Origin: Planococcus citri
Lineage: Eukaryota; Arthropoda; Insecta; Hemiptera; Pseudococcidae
Length of the DNA stretch: 64,000 bases
Assembly: GCF_950023065.1 (NCBI RefSeq)
Contig: NC_088678.1
Coordinates: forward strand, 5,942,580 to 6,006,579
Reading direction: 5' to 3'
In this document: piece by piece, positions 10,186-19,190 of the stretch
Numbering within the stretch: position 1 is the first letter of the stretch
Layout of the letters: every line of letters begins with the position of its first letter
Made by a program: the position numbers and the translations under genes
The notes under the pieces: generated by a model
What the model was told of the DNA's origin: nothing
Seen by the model: only the letters and a program-made list of their open reading frames with translations
The model's database searches: none

Positions 10186-11640
10186 ATACTAAGACCAAAT
10201 AATAGTACTAAATCAACCTAGATTTATGAATAATTAGCAGTAATAATTTATTCAGAAATTATGATCGCTAATAACGTTCACGTATTTTCATACAGATTCC
10301 AGATCGTATACGAAGGGCGAGCAAATTTTATCGTAGTATAAAATACCGCCAGCGGTACAAATGGAATATAGCAACGTTGCCAGACGTAGCATTTAGAAGT
10401 AGAAAATACAGGTACAGTGACTAATTATGTAGTCGTTTAGAATTTCCAGCATCAGTGTTAAGTAATACAATGTTTATTTTTCTCGGTGAAACAACTACGA
10501 GTATGATGAAAATAAGCAGATTTTCACAACAGAAAGTAGCAGTTGAAAAGTAATCGGTGAAATTGAATTCGAATTGGAGTAAACATATAATTTGGCAACT
10601 CTATTCAGAAAGTGACCTTTGGAACTATTCGTACAGGTAAAACTTAGTTAGTATACTGAGATTCATGTACAAATCCATATGCCCTTTCTTAACACTGCAA
10701 CTCAAAATTCGAAAAAACAAAATCACGAAAACGCAATTTTCTAACGCAGACAAGTTCGAAATGTTTTTCGAAATAATAGATTTTGAAATTCATTTTTCAC
10801 ATACATATGCCCTCATGTTTGCGAGAAAATTAGATTCGTGCATTGCAAAGCGTTTTCGAGGCAATGAGAAATTTTTGAAATTAATTAAGAGCCCAAAATA
10901 AATAAAATTTTGTTGACTCGAAATCATTTCAAATCTCAAAATGTAATTTTGAAAATTCCAAACGTGAATAAAATGACCGAAATAATAGATTTTGGATATT
11001 TTTTCACGAAATTTTTGCAATACAGTAAAAGACTGTGACGCAAATCTCTTCGAACAAATACCTGAAAAAGACATAAATAAAAACCACAGGAGTAGTAATA
11101 TTTAATTGATGACAAATAAAAATTTGAATAATTAGAATTTCGAGGTGATAATAACAAAAACCACCAGCACGCAAATTTCTACCATCGAATCCGATAAAAG
11201 ATTGGAATCGATGATGAAATCTGACGCAATAATTTCGAGACAAAGAAAAACGTGCAGTTAGCAAAAGGCAGATGTTTTCTTTCAACGAAAAGAAAGCGAC
11301 GTGACTCGTAGTGATAGCAAAATGGCTGACAGGCCGTTAAAAAATTCGATTTAATTGCGACGTAGTGTATCATAACAATAAAGACCGCCGAACTGCGCAT
11401 TTAGGCGCACATTTTGACAAACCCGTTCCAGGAAAATCGGCGCCGTCTGATATTTTCTGCTTAGAACATTCTAGAAGGTTATAGTCAAAACCTGCTGTTC
11501 GAGCGCATCGCTACCAACACAACACCGAGTTCGACCAATCCCGTTCGCCGCCGCCGAGTAGCGAAGTGGGGGAAAGACTCGGCAGTTGGAAGCAACGACG
11601 AACCTGATCCAACTATCGAAATCATTATTTCGTTTCACGT

Positions 11641-11994
11641 GCTACCGAGTACATGCCTTTGCTCTTGCTATATGTTTTGCTAATGCGTTTTTGAATCTTC
11701 GTATTCTGTTTTCGCGTCTTATTTTCGCGTTGCTATCGTAAGTAATTGTTACTTATTTCGAGTATAATATTTTCATTTCTCGTTTCAAATTTTTGAATAT
11801 TTGTCATCAACTCCTGTGGTAAGTACAAACTCGTACGATTATTATGCTTTCAATATACTAAGCAGTGTTAACGTAAAAGACAATAGGCCCACCATGCCGA
11901 TTTGTTTTCGAATAATTATTCAATATTTATTTTTTCGCTAAACCGGTATTGCCTTACAACTTCGTCTAACACCTCGTCGCATTTCTGTTCACAG
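11641..11994 (+). promoter_or_regulatory. Leader with candidate 5' UTR intron before the RING-SGNH ORF
   Basis: Strong donor-like sequences occur at 11738 (ATC|GTAAGT) and 11819 (GTG|GTAAGT), and an acceptor TTCTGTTCACAG ends at 11994, two bases before the start codon. An intron of about 176 bases (11819-11994) or 257 bases (11738-11994) in the 5' UTR is plausible, implying either an internal promoter upstream or alternative splicing of the genomic RNA. The upstream 11.5 kb stretch is locally GC-richer (GCCGCCGCCG near 11548), as promoters can be. Inference only. Confidence 0.4.
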
Positions 11995-11996
11995 TG

Positions 11997-14900
11997 ATGG
12001 CAGAATCTACGCATCTCGCATGCGATAAATGCGGTTTGGTGATTACATCACACGGCAAACAATATGGAGGGGATAAAAAAGTTCCCGAATCAATCTACAT
12101 AACCAAATGCCAGCATCTTTACCATAAAAGCTGCATCATGAAAGCGATCAAAGACTCCGAACTCCGAGATCCTGCCGGCGTGCAGTTGACTCGGTGTACA
12201 CATATCGGTTGTGAACGAGACGTGAAGGAGAACATCTGCTACAAGGTAGAGGTAACTCGTATTCAGATCTCAACACCTGAACCTACGGGAGCAGCAACCG
12301 GCGAGTTGCAAGCTCTACGTAGGGAAATCGCTCAGCTGCATACCGACAAAGAACTACAACAAGATTTGTCCGAAGACATGTACAAGAAAATGTCAGATTT
12401 CGAGGTACAATTAACTGATGCTAATAATATGATCGCGAGTTTAAAAGCTCAATTGGAAACTACTACGGCGAAATACGAGGCACTTCGTAAAGCCAAAATG
12501 TCATCGCTATTCCCGAGCTCCACAGCGATAGCCAGTCACTTGAACCAGCAATCTGCAACCAGCTCGAATGCGACGACGCCAGCTTCGCTGCCGGCGGTTA
12601 CGGCCACCTTACCGACGAATACGACGCCGATTTCGACGACCACTGCACCTACCGCGGCGACAAACGAGCTCTGCCAGGGGTTTGTACCGTCACCGTTCCC
12701 GCCACCACCTCCGGTCAACAACGGTACACCAGAGGTCACGCCGAAAGTTCCAAAGCCGTCAAAAAACGCGGAAAGAGGTATCCCCGCGCCCACGCCGGTG
12801 GACGCAGGGATACCTCAAACAAACGCCGCTACCGCGAGCAACCTTACGCAAGGCCTCCACCGCCCGCCGCCCGGTTTTCCGACCATAACAGGCGCCGCAG
12901 CGAACGCCGCGACGAACGCTACGACGAACGCCGCGATGACCGCTACGACGAACGCTACGACAACCGGTACTACGATGAATACGAGCACCATCACGACGAA
13001 CGCCGCTATGACAACCGCCCCACGGACACTCGCTCACGTCGAGGACGCGGCCGACGGGGCGCTCATTAGTTTCAAAATCCCGTTCGTACAACCGGGTACA
13101 GCGCCGACTGTACCGGATGCAAGTTCACACTCGCCAATCTCATCTTACTGGAATTTCCCGCAGAAGAAAGATACAGAATACTGGGGAAGATCACTCGCTC
13201 AAAGTGGCGAGCAGTCGAACTCCAGTATGCCTGACACCGCCAACGTGCAGAATTCCGTTGATCCGAACGCGAATTTGCATGCTGAAAACCAAGCGGAAAG
13301 TGCTCAACCAACGGCGAACCAGTCTCCGGCGGTCGTACCGAAGAAGAAGAAGCGGGCAAAACCTGGAAAACAGTCAAACACGAAATCAAATCGAGACACC
13401 TTTGACGCACGATACCCCGAGGTAACGCATGAGGTGCTAGCGCCGTTCTATCCAACGAACGCTTACCCGCAACACTTTGCGGTGTGCGGTTTAAAAATCG
13501 GAGAAGCGAAACCGGTTATGGCGCTGTTCGCATACAAATATTGGATTGTAGGCGACATCCATGCCCATGGTATCATGCATGCGATTACAGAAGGCAAACC
13601 ATATCATGACAACATAGATAAACGCATGTATAAGCGTGACATGAAAATTTCGGAATTAATTGAATTAATCGTCGAATTAAAACAAATTCCGAAAAATCTC
13701 ATGATATCCATTGGAACATATGACATCTTCGCATTTACGCCACCGAATACCTTCGACTTAAATTTCCGGAAACTCATCGAAGTTTTAGGAGATAAAAAAG
13801 TCGAACAGGTAATCATGTTGCCTCCGAACGCAAGCGGCCGACTGCACAACAACACGTTCCGGCAAATTACACAAACATTCTCGTACAATTGGGGAACTGG
13901 AAAATTCCAGTATATGGTTGCGAGCCACTTACTCAACGATTTGAACCTAGAATTGGCATCAGTGGACGAGCTTGGCCCGAAATATACGAAAGCTACATAC
14001 CAAAAAGTAGCAAACTGTATCGCAGCCGTATTTATTCCGGAACCAGTCATCGAAAAAAGCAATTCAACCGCCGAGTTGAATAACGCTAATAGCGCTGCAT
14101 CATCACCTGCAACGCCGCCAACATCAAAAGCGAAGCTTGATACGAACGTCGATTCGCAACAAACTTCCGCACCAGTGATGCCGCAGTTCAATCTGCCCAA
14201 ATCGTCGTTCCAGCAGAGCCCGAATGACATCGTAACCGACACCCTGTCACCATCCTACGTAAACCCGCAGTTGCAGCAGGCAACAGCGAATTACCTGGGA
14301 AATAAAGCAGTGGGTACGCCGCCATACCCCAAAGTGGGTACAGCGACACCTGGATGTCATCCGCTAGATCCGCGAAACCAAAAGGCGAAATCAACAACTT
14401 CAACGAAAGTTGAGATTTCACCATACAGTGGCTTGCACCTAACAAATGTAGGTTTTTCTGACGACGAACAGAAACCGCTTACTGATAAGGAGGTGATCGA
14501 ACGCGCCAAAGTCCTCACTAAAATTCAAGCCGATGTAAAAGCTAGTAAAGCGAAAGAGCAGGAGCGACTAGCCGCAGATGCCAAATCGCGCGAATCGCTG
14601 AAGGAAAAAATGGAGTGGAAAAAAGAAGCCGACAATGCGAAAGTTGGCATCTCCTCGTCGAAGGAGAAACCAGCTCGCAATGTTTCTGAACAATCCGGGA
14701 ACTCGTCGGAAGATTCAAGAAACAAGTCTAAGCAAAGCTCGTCTAAAACTCCATCCCACGCAACCTCCAAAGCAAGAGAACGCTCCCGCTCAGAGCACCG
14801 ATCGTCAAATAAATCAAAAGATCGCAAGGTAAAGTCGGGAGATGAGTCATCCGTACTCAACACCGGTCCTAAACCTAAACCGACTACTGATAACGACAAA

Positions 14901-15800
14901 TACATTGGGTTCATGGTAAAAACTCCACCATCGGGTAAACCTCCTACCGAAACGGAGCGACGAATGTACGAGATATTCGGCAATACCGAGGGTGTACCTG
15001 AACCTACCGACTCAACGACCTCTGCTTCTGCATCGGAAAGCGACACAACGAAAGTCGTTAAGTCAAAACCGCGCAAGTCACGCAGCTCGATAAAAACTAA
15101 GCTCTCGCCACCGCAAACGTTACTGACGTACATTCCGAGACAGCAACGTGCAAAGCAGTTGCGGGTAAACGCAGCGCTTAAGCGCGACTTAGTCCTCAAA
15201 AAGGTATTCGGTAAACAGTCGCAACCGAAGGTGCAAACTGAAGCTGAACATCCTGCGACGGAAGGAACAGTCGGCACTCAGCCAAAGGTACTCGTGCCGA
15301 AGCTTGATTTAACAGAATCAACGCCGCATGAGAAACCAGTGAAAACGGTCGACTTAACCGAATCAGCGGAATCTGATAAACCGCTCAAAACTATCGATCT
15401 CACCAAGACGGTAGATCCTTCCGCCGAGGAGGAACTACCTCGAGGAGCGCAGTCAATCGAACAGCGCACTCTAACAAAGGTTGATACAGCGGTACAGGAT
15501 ACGACTCTAACTCTACATTCCGTCGAGAATGATGAGTTTACTACCATCCGACAAGTAGTAACCACCGTAGTTACTACTGAAGCGATTGAAACTACCGAGC
15601 CGGCTCATCTCGTTGGTACTTATGATCTGACTAATGAGAGTCCTCGCAACGACGAAGAATCTCAACAGCCAGTATCACCACGCACCGAAGCAGCGCTCCT
15701 CGACGAAGGAGTACAGCAAACGGGTGTACCGGCAATTGAACCTTCAAACGACGATGAAGGTGAAGACGACGAGGAGGATGAAGAAGACGAAGATCTTTAA
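11997..15800 (+). CDS. RING-like plus degenerate SGNH-domain protein (1267 aa)
   Basis: Start is the ATG at 11997, just after the acceptor at 11993-11994. Residues 8-80 hold a Cys/His cluster of RING-H2 type: CDKC, then CQHLYHKSC, then CTHIGC. Residues about 95-165 are a coiled coil. Residues about 170-440 are Ala/Thr/Pro/Asn-rich and disordered, with ANAATNATT repeats at about 300-330. Residues about 490-680 look like an SGNH-hydrolase fold (VGDI block near 519, GTYD near 572, DELG near 660), but Ser, Asn and His of the catalytic blocks are replaced by Ile, Tyr and Gly, so it should be inactive. The remainder is charged, RS-rich and ends with an acidic tail. SGNH-type esterases are known in ORF1 of CR1-like LINEs; I know of none in LTR elements. 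RNA-binding or structural roles are possible. Confidence 0.7.
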   Translation: MAESTHLACDKCGLVITSHGKQYGGDKKVPESIYITKCQHLYHKSCIMKAIKDSELRDPAGVQLTRCTHIGCERDVKENICYKVEVTRIQISTPEPTGAATGELQALRREIAQLHTDKELQQDLSEDMYKKMSDFEVQLTDANNMIASLKAQLETTTAKYEALRKAKMSSLFPSSTAIASHLNQQSATSSNATTPASLPAVTATLPTNTTPISTTTAPTAATNELCQGFVPSPFPPPPPVNNGTPEVTPKVPKPSKNAERGIPAPTPVDAGIPQTNAATASNLTQGLHRPPPGFPTITGAAANAATNATTNAAMTATTNATTTGTTMNTSTITTNAAMTTAPRTLAHVEDAADGALISFKIPFVQPGTAPTVPDASSHSPISSYWNFPQKKDTEYWGRSLAQSGEQSNSSMPDTANVQNSVDPNANLHAENQAESAQPTANQSPAVVPKKKKRAKPGKQSNTKSNRDTFDARYPEVTHEVLAPFYPTNAYPQHFAVCGLKIGEAKPVMALFAYKYWIVGDIHAHGIMHAITEGKPYHDNIDKRMYKRDMKISELIELIVELKQIPKNLMISIGTYDIFAFTPPNTFDLNFRKLIEVLGDKKVEQVIMLPPNASGRLHNNTFRQITQTFSYNWGTGKFQYMVASHLLNDLNLELASVDELGPKYTKATYQKVANCIAAVFIPEPVIEKSNSTAELNNANSAASSPATPPTSKAKLDTNVDSQQTSAPVMPQFNLPKSSFQQSPNDIVTDTLSPSYVNPQLQQATANYLGNKAVGTPPYPKVGTATPGCHPLDPRNQKAKSTTSTKVEISPYSGLHLTNVGFSDDEQKPLTDKEVIERAKVLTKIQADVKASKAKEQERLAADAKSRESLKEKMEWKKEADNAKVGISSSKEKPARNVSEQSGNSSEDSRNKSKQSSSKTPSHATSKARERSRSEHRSSNKSKDRKVKSGDESSVLNTGPKPKPTTDNDKYIGFMVKTPPSGKPPTETERRMYEIFGNTEGVPEPTDSTTSASASESDTTKVVKSKPRKSRSSIKTKLSPPQTLLTYIPRQQRAKQLRVNAALKRDLVLKKVFGKQSQPKVQTEAEHPATEGTVGTQPKVLVPKLDLTESTPHEKPVKTVDLTESAESDKPLKTIDLTKTVDPSAEEELPRGAQSIEQRTLTKVDTAVQDTTLTLHSVENDEFTTIRQVVTTVVTTEAIETTEPAHLVGTYDLTNESPRNDEESQQPVSPRTEAALLDEGVQQTGVPAIEPSNDDEGEDDEEDEEDEDL

Positions 15801-15989
15801 ACCAACTCGCGTTTTCTTTGTAAATAGTTAATAATTTTTTATCATTATCATTTCTCGTTCTCTTATATTTGCCAAAACTCACTGTCGTAGTAGTAATAAG
15901 CAGTTTTGTACAATTTTGATATCAGAATACAAGATTTTGAATCAATGTATCTCATTTACTTTGTCGATATTATTTTGATTACAGCAACA
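15801..15989 (+). promoter_or_regulatory. Spacer with splice acceptor before the membrane ORF
   Basis: After the stop at 15798-15800 there is an A/T-rich spacer. A tract TATTATTTTGATTACAG ends at 15984, followed by CAACAATG, so the ATG at 15990 is the first ATG after an acceptor. A longer in-frame reading from 15906 exists but would begin upstream of the acceptor. Confidence 0.4.
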
Positions 15990-16277
15990 ATGAATATTCA
16001 AGAACGCTGGTGTGCTTTCAATGATATTTATTATATACTGCGCTTTATTGACAGATTAGTGCACGCATTCACAGTAACGTATGCCCTATCTGAAAAAACT
16101 GCGCACATGAGCATTAAACGTCATAATCAAGATGACTGTTTCTATGTATCTACAACAACACGCTCAATCGAACTCGATAAAGAATATTTCATTTTATGGT
16201 TCGCACTGCTGTTACTCTACGCAGACTTAATTTGGCAAATTTACAACATTGAAAGCTCACAATCGTCGAATTGTTGA
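15990..16277 (+). CDS. Small membrane protein of the giant element (95 aa)
   Basis: I choose the ATG at 15990 because it follows an acceptor-like sequence by five bases; an upstream in-frame ATG at 15906 would give 123 residues with an extra hydrophobic segment. The protein has aromatic- and Ile-rich stretches and a hydrophobic segment (YFILWFALLLLYADLIWQIY) near the C-terminus, consistent with a tail-anchored single-pass membrane protein. There is no signal peptide with this start and no recognisable family. It might be an accessory or remnant envelope-type protein, but nothing in it resembles an envelope. Confidence 0.45.
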   Translation: MNIQERWCAFNDIYYILRFIDRLVHAFTVTYALSEKTAHMSIKRHNQDDCFYVSTTTRSIELDKEYFILWFALLLLYADLIWQIYNIESSQSSNC

Positions 16278-16450
16278 AACTTTCAATACATCAACTTTCG
16301 AACTTCTCTAACAGGAGTTGATCGAAAAATAGAATTATATCCCAATCGTCGAATTGGTGGTCTTTTCTCTATGTTACAAACTCGTCGTAGTTTGTTGAGT
16401 TTTTTACTGCCAATTCTAATACTTTATATTTTTTCAACAGCATCGAAAAA
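16278..16450 (+). promoter_or_regulatory. Spacer with hairpin and splice acceptor before the 192-aa ORF
   Basis: Contains the stem-loop CCAATCGTCGAATTGG at 16342-16357; a related one, ACAATCGTCGAATTGT (16259-16274), lies over the previous stop codon. A tract TTATATTTTTTCAACAG ends at 16440, ten bases before the next ATG. Confidence 0.45.
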
Positions 16451-17029
16451 ATGGTTTGCGTATCGAAAATGCCAGTAGGGCATTCGTTCCGAAAGCCGTC
16501 GTTGGACGTGTTACACGAGCCAGTCCGAGGCAACGAAGTTCCAGTCCGACCATGGCCAATTATTCCACCGTGGCACCCAGAGTTGAGACGTTTACTCGCA
16601 CCGAACGATGACACCGTCGAGCGTCGTCAAAGGTTCCAGCCGAATATTCTCACTCGCCGGCCGCCAACTCCGGAAGTAACCGACATTATCACGGTAATGC
16701 CAAGCGGTGAAGAGCGGCGATATTATGAGATCACCCGCAATGCCAACGACGAGCCGCAACTTCAACCAATCCTGGGACTGGCACATGCGACCGATCAGCG
16801 ACAAATCGCCTGGACTCAGGTCCATCGACGACCAACGGTGCGTCCCCTCAACCGCTATGATTCCATCGTCGATGAGATACTCCAGTCGCGGTATGAGCCC
16901 GAGCTGAACACAGAATTCAATCGTCTACCGCTCAACGAAGCGCCGACGGCACACCCGTTCACGATCCTATTGGAACGAGTCACCGCGCCGCTTACTTACG
17001 TCGATGACATTCGAATTGCACCGCAATGA
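16451..17029 (+). CDS. Unknown Pro/Arg-rich protein of the giant element (192 aa)
   Basis: The frame starts with AAAAAATGG, ten bases after the acceptor-like tract, and ends with TGA at 17027-17029. The protein is rich in Pro, Arg, Glu and Asn, with little hydrophobic core, a run RPWPIIPPWHPELRR near the N-terminus and a PPTPEV segment near residue 75. No transmembrane segment, signal peptide or zinc ligand set is visible. It follows the same layout as the other accessory ORFs. Composition is GC-rich relative to the flanks, which supports real coding. I do not recognise a family. Confidence 0.55.
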   Translation: MVCVSKMPVGHSFRKPSLDVLHEPVRGNEVPVRPWPIIPPWHPELRRLLAPNDDTVERRQRFQPNILTRRPPTPEVTDIITVMPSGEERRYYEITRNANDEPQLQPILGLAHATDQRQIAWTQVHRRPTVRPLNRYDSIVDEILQSRYEPELNTEFNRLPLNEAPTAHPFTILLERVTAPLTYVDDIRIAPQ

Positions 17030-17640
17030 CCAATTTTTTCGATACTACCATTGTAAATTTTTTCTTTGTAAATAATCTTTTTTTTTTTTTTTGTTTTTTG
17101 CATTTTGTATTTTCTTTGTTAAATCTGCCTGCGTGCAGATATTTCAAAGTTTTTCTTGTTTTTTGTATTTTTTATCATTCTCATCATGACTGTTATGTAA
17201 ATATCATGTTAAAATTACTTTTTCTTTTGTTTTCAAACTACATACCTACGTGTATGAATGTTTTGATATTTGTATTTTTTTTTGTTTTGCACGTACTTTT
17301 AGAAAACTTAATTTTACGTGATTGATGTATCACGGTGATAATATGTTTGTTCCTTTTATTTGTATTAATTTTCTTTTGTAACATTTCGTATTATTTCTTG
17401 TTTGAATTTTCACCCAGTGATGTGTTTGTCACCTTAATTTGTTAGTTGTTTTGTATTTTTTTTTTTCTTACTCTTTTATGTTCTAGTATTAATTTTCGTT
17501 AATTTGTACATAGTTCCTACAAGCTGTTACTACCTCGTCGAAGGTAGAAACGACTTTATTATTAGTAACATCTTTGTTTGCATTTTCGAAGAGTTTTTTG
17601 CTTTATATTTTCTCTCTTGTGTTTTGCAAACCCTTAATGC
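17030..17640 (+). other. T-rich 3' untranslated stretch
   Basis: About 600 bases with long T runs (for example 17070-17085) and no gene. Small open frames here are products of the T-rich composition. It separates the last ORF from the structured repeat array. Confidence 0.5.
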
Positions 17641-18306
17641 GATATCGTCGTATATTGCAACCAGTTAAGCGTGATGAATACTCGGCGAAGTAATCTCACG
17701 TGAACACCAATCGTTGAATTGGTATTCCATACCCCGTGCAAACTCGAAGAATTGATTCGCTAGAATCGATTGTCACGCAGTCTGATATTTTACCACCTCA
17801 GGATAAGATGGCGCATGAATCGACAAACAGGTTGATACTGTAAGCCGCAAAGTCTCTTTGAACGATATATGCAACACAACAGGTGTAGCAAGTTTAAAGA
17901 GCACTCTTTTTGTCCTGGTTGACATAGGATGCGTCATCGAACGCAACCATTTATTTATTTATTGGACCGCAGCCCTCAACAAGCAACAACGGGTCAGTTG
18001 AATGCGCATTATCCGACATTCAGGTTGGAAATGTAAGTCGCTCGCTCTCACAAGAACATTAAAATAAGAGGTACTCTGCCAAGGCACGAATCGGATATGC
18101 GATACCTATCGAGCCTCTCTCTTTCTAGAGTCTTAGATTGAGGCGAGCTCACGCTATCCGAACGTGACCTAAAATGAAGAATTATCACGCTTCCCGTCCA
18201 ACCGAGACGGCGCGAGTTCCACTGGACAGAGTTCCGATGGCTCCGTGAATAATTCCAATTTCGTACGTAACGCAAGAACGTTACAAATGTTCAGAGAGCT
18301 AAATGA

Positions 18307-18346
18307 ATTACCGCGATGGTATTCGGGATTACCGCGGTGTAGTCCC
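18307..18346 (+). ncRNA. Twin stem-loop, copy 1
   Basis: The first hairpin (18307-18323) is ATTACC-GCGAT-GGTATT. The second (18325-18346) is GGGATTAC-CGCGGT-GTAGTCCC and closes with one U-G pair. Compare copies 2 and 3: stems change on both sides while the loops stay similar. Confidence 0.55.
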
Positions 18347-18743
18347 TTTAAAAGATAAACTGACTTTCCTCTCAAATAAAACGATCAGTTGCAAAGCGCC
18401 TTCTCCGACATTCAGGTTGGAAATGTAAGCCGCAAGTCTCCTAGAAGAACATTAATTTAATAGGTACTCTGCCCTGGTATCGCAGGATATAAAGAAGCGA
18501 CGGATTCGCGTTGTTTTCCTCGTGTTTTGTTGATACCTAAAACGACAACAGGTGCTCTGCCTGGGTAATACCGAAGTGGCTGTTAAAATCCTGCACGATT
18601 TTTTCGGAAACTTTGGGCCATTACCAAAAAGACAACAGGTACTCTGCCTGGGTAAACACCCACTATTTTTTCAACGCTGGGTGTTATTACCAAAAAATGA
18701 CAGATAGTATCTCCACGAGGTGATACAATGTTCAGGGAGCACA

Positions 18744-18782
18744 ATTACCGCGATGGTAATTAGAACTACCGCGGTGTAGTTC
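18744..18782 (+). ncRNA. Twin stem-loop, copy 2
   Basis: The first hairpin (18744-18760) is a perfect ATTACC-GCGAT-GGTAAT. The second (18763-18782) is a perfect GAACTAC-CGCGGT-GTAGTTC. The outer pairs of the second stem (GAA with TTC) replace GGGA with TCCC of copy 1, a compensatory change. Confidence 0.6.
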
Positions 18783-19151
18783 TCACACGATAAACTGATC
18801 GAGTCTTTCGAGCCATAGGAAAACAATCGTCGAATCGTATCTGAAAGCTCATTTCGGCCTTGTCACCTTGCTTGTAATGACAACCAGTTGAAGTATGCGC
18901 TTTAATCGACTATCAGGTCGGATTTTGTAAGCCGCTCGTAACACCTCCACTAGGAGCATATTAATAATTGGTTCTCTGCCACGGTACATCTATGCGCCAA
19001 GATGTTGAGAACTTGGGACATGTCTCCACCAAATCGCGAGATATTGGGGAGACTAGTGCTCAGGACTTCTTCACCGGCTGTGTAGATGATATTACCGAAA
19101 ATAGACTGTAACACACCAGGTGTTATATTGGTATGCTCGGAGAGCTTATTT

Positions 19152-19190
19152 TTACCGTGTTGGTAAATGCAACTACCGCCGAGTAGATGC
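19152..19190 (+). ncRNA. Twin stem-loop, copy 3
   Basis: The first hairpin (19152-19166) is TTACC-GTGTT-GGTAA, with a changed loop and a perfect stem. The second (19169-19190) is GCAACTAC-CGCCGA-GTAGATGC: GCA with TGC and CTAC with GTAG pair around one A-A mismatch. The outer pairs differ from both other copies yet still pair. Confidence 0.55.

Larger units (their letters stand above)
8714..11640 (+). other. Long non-coding block of the giant element
   Basis: Nearly 3 kb without a convincing gene. Short open frames exist (for example 10665-10901) but lack an acceptor, good start context or protein-like composition. The block holds two repeat families described separately (9025-9800 and 9507-10185). 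From about 10.6 kb the sequence is A/T-rich without obvious structure. Confidence 0.5.

Noticed and set aside
10665..10901. 78-codon ORF in the central block of the giant element
   Set aside because: No acceptor-like sequence or good start context, composition of A/T-rich non-coding DNA, and overlapping frames are open on the minus strand as well.
12536..15882. Many long open frames on the minus strand and in other plus frames across the 1267-aa gene
   Set aside because: They mirror the GC- and Ala/Thr-rich codon pattern of the real gene, carry no recognisable motif and lack splice or start signals.
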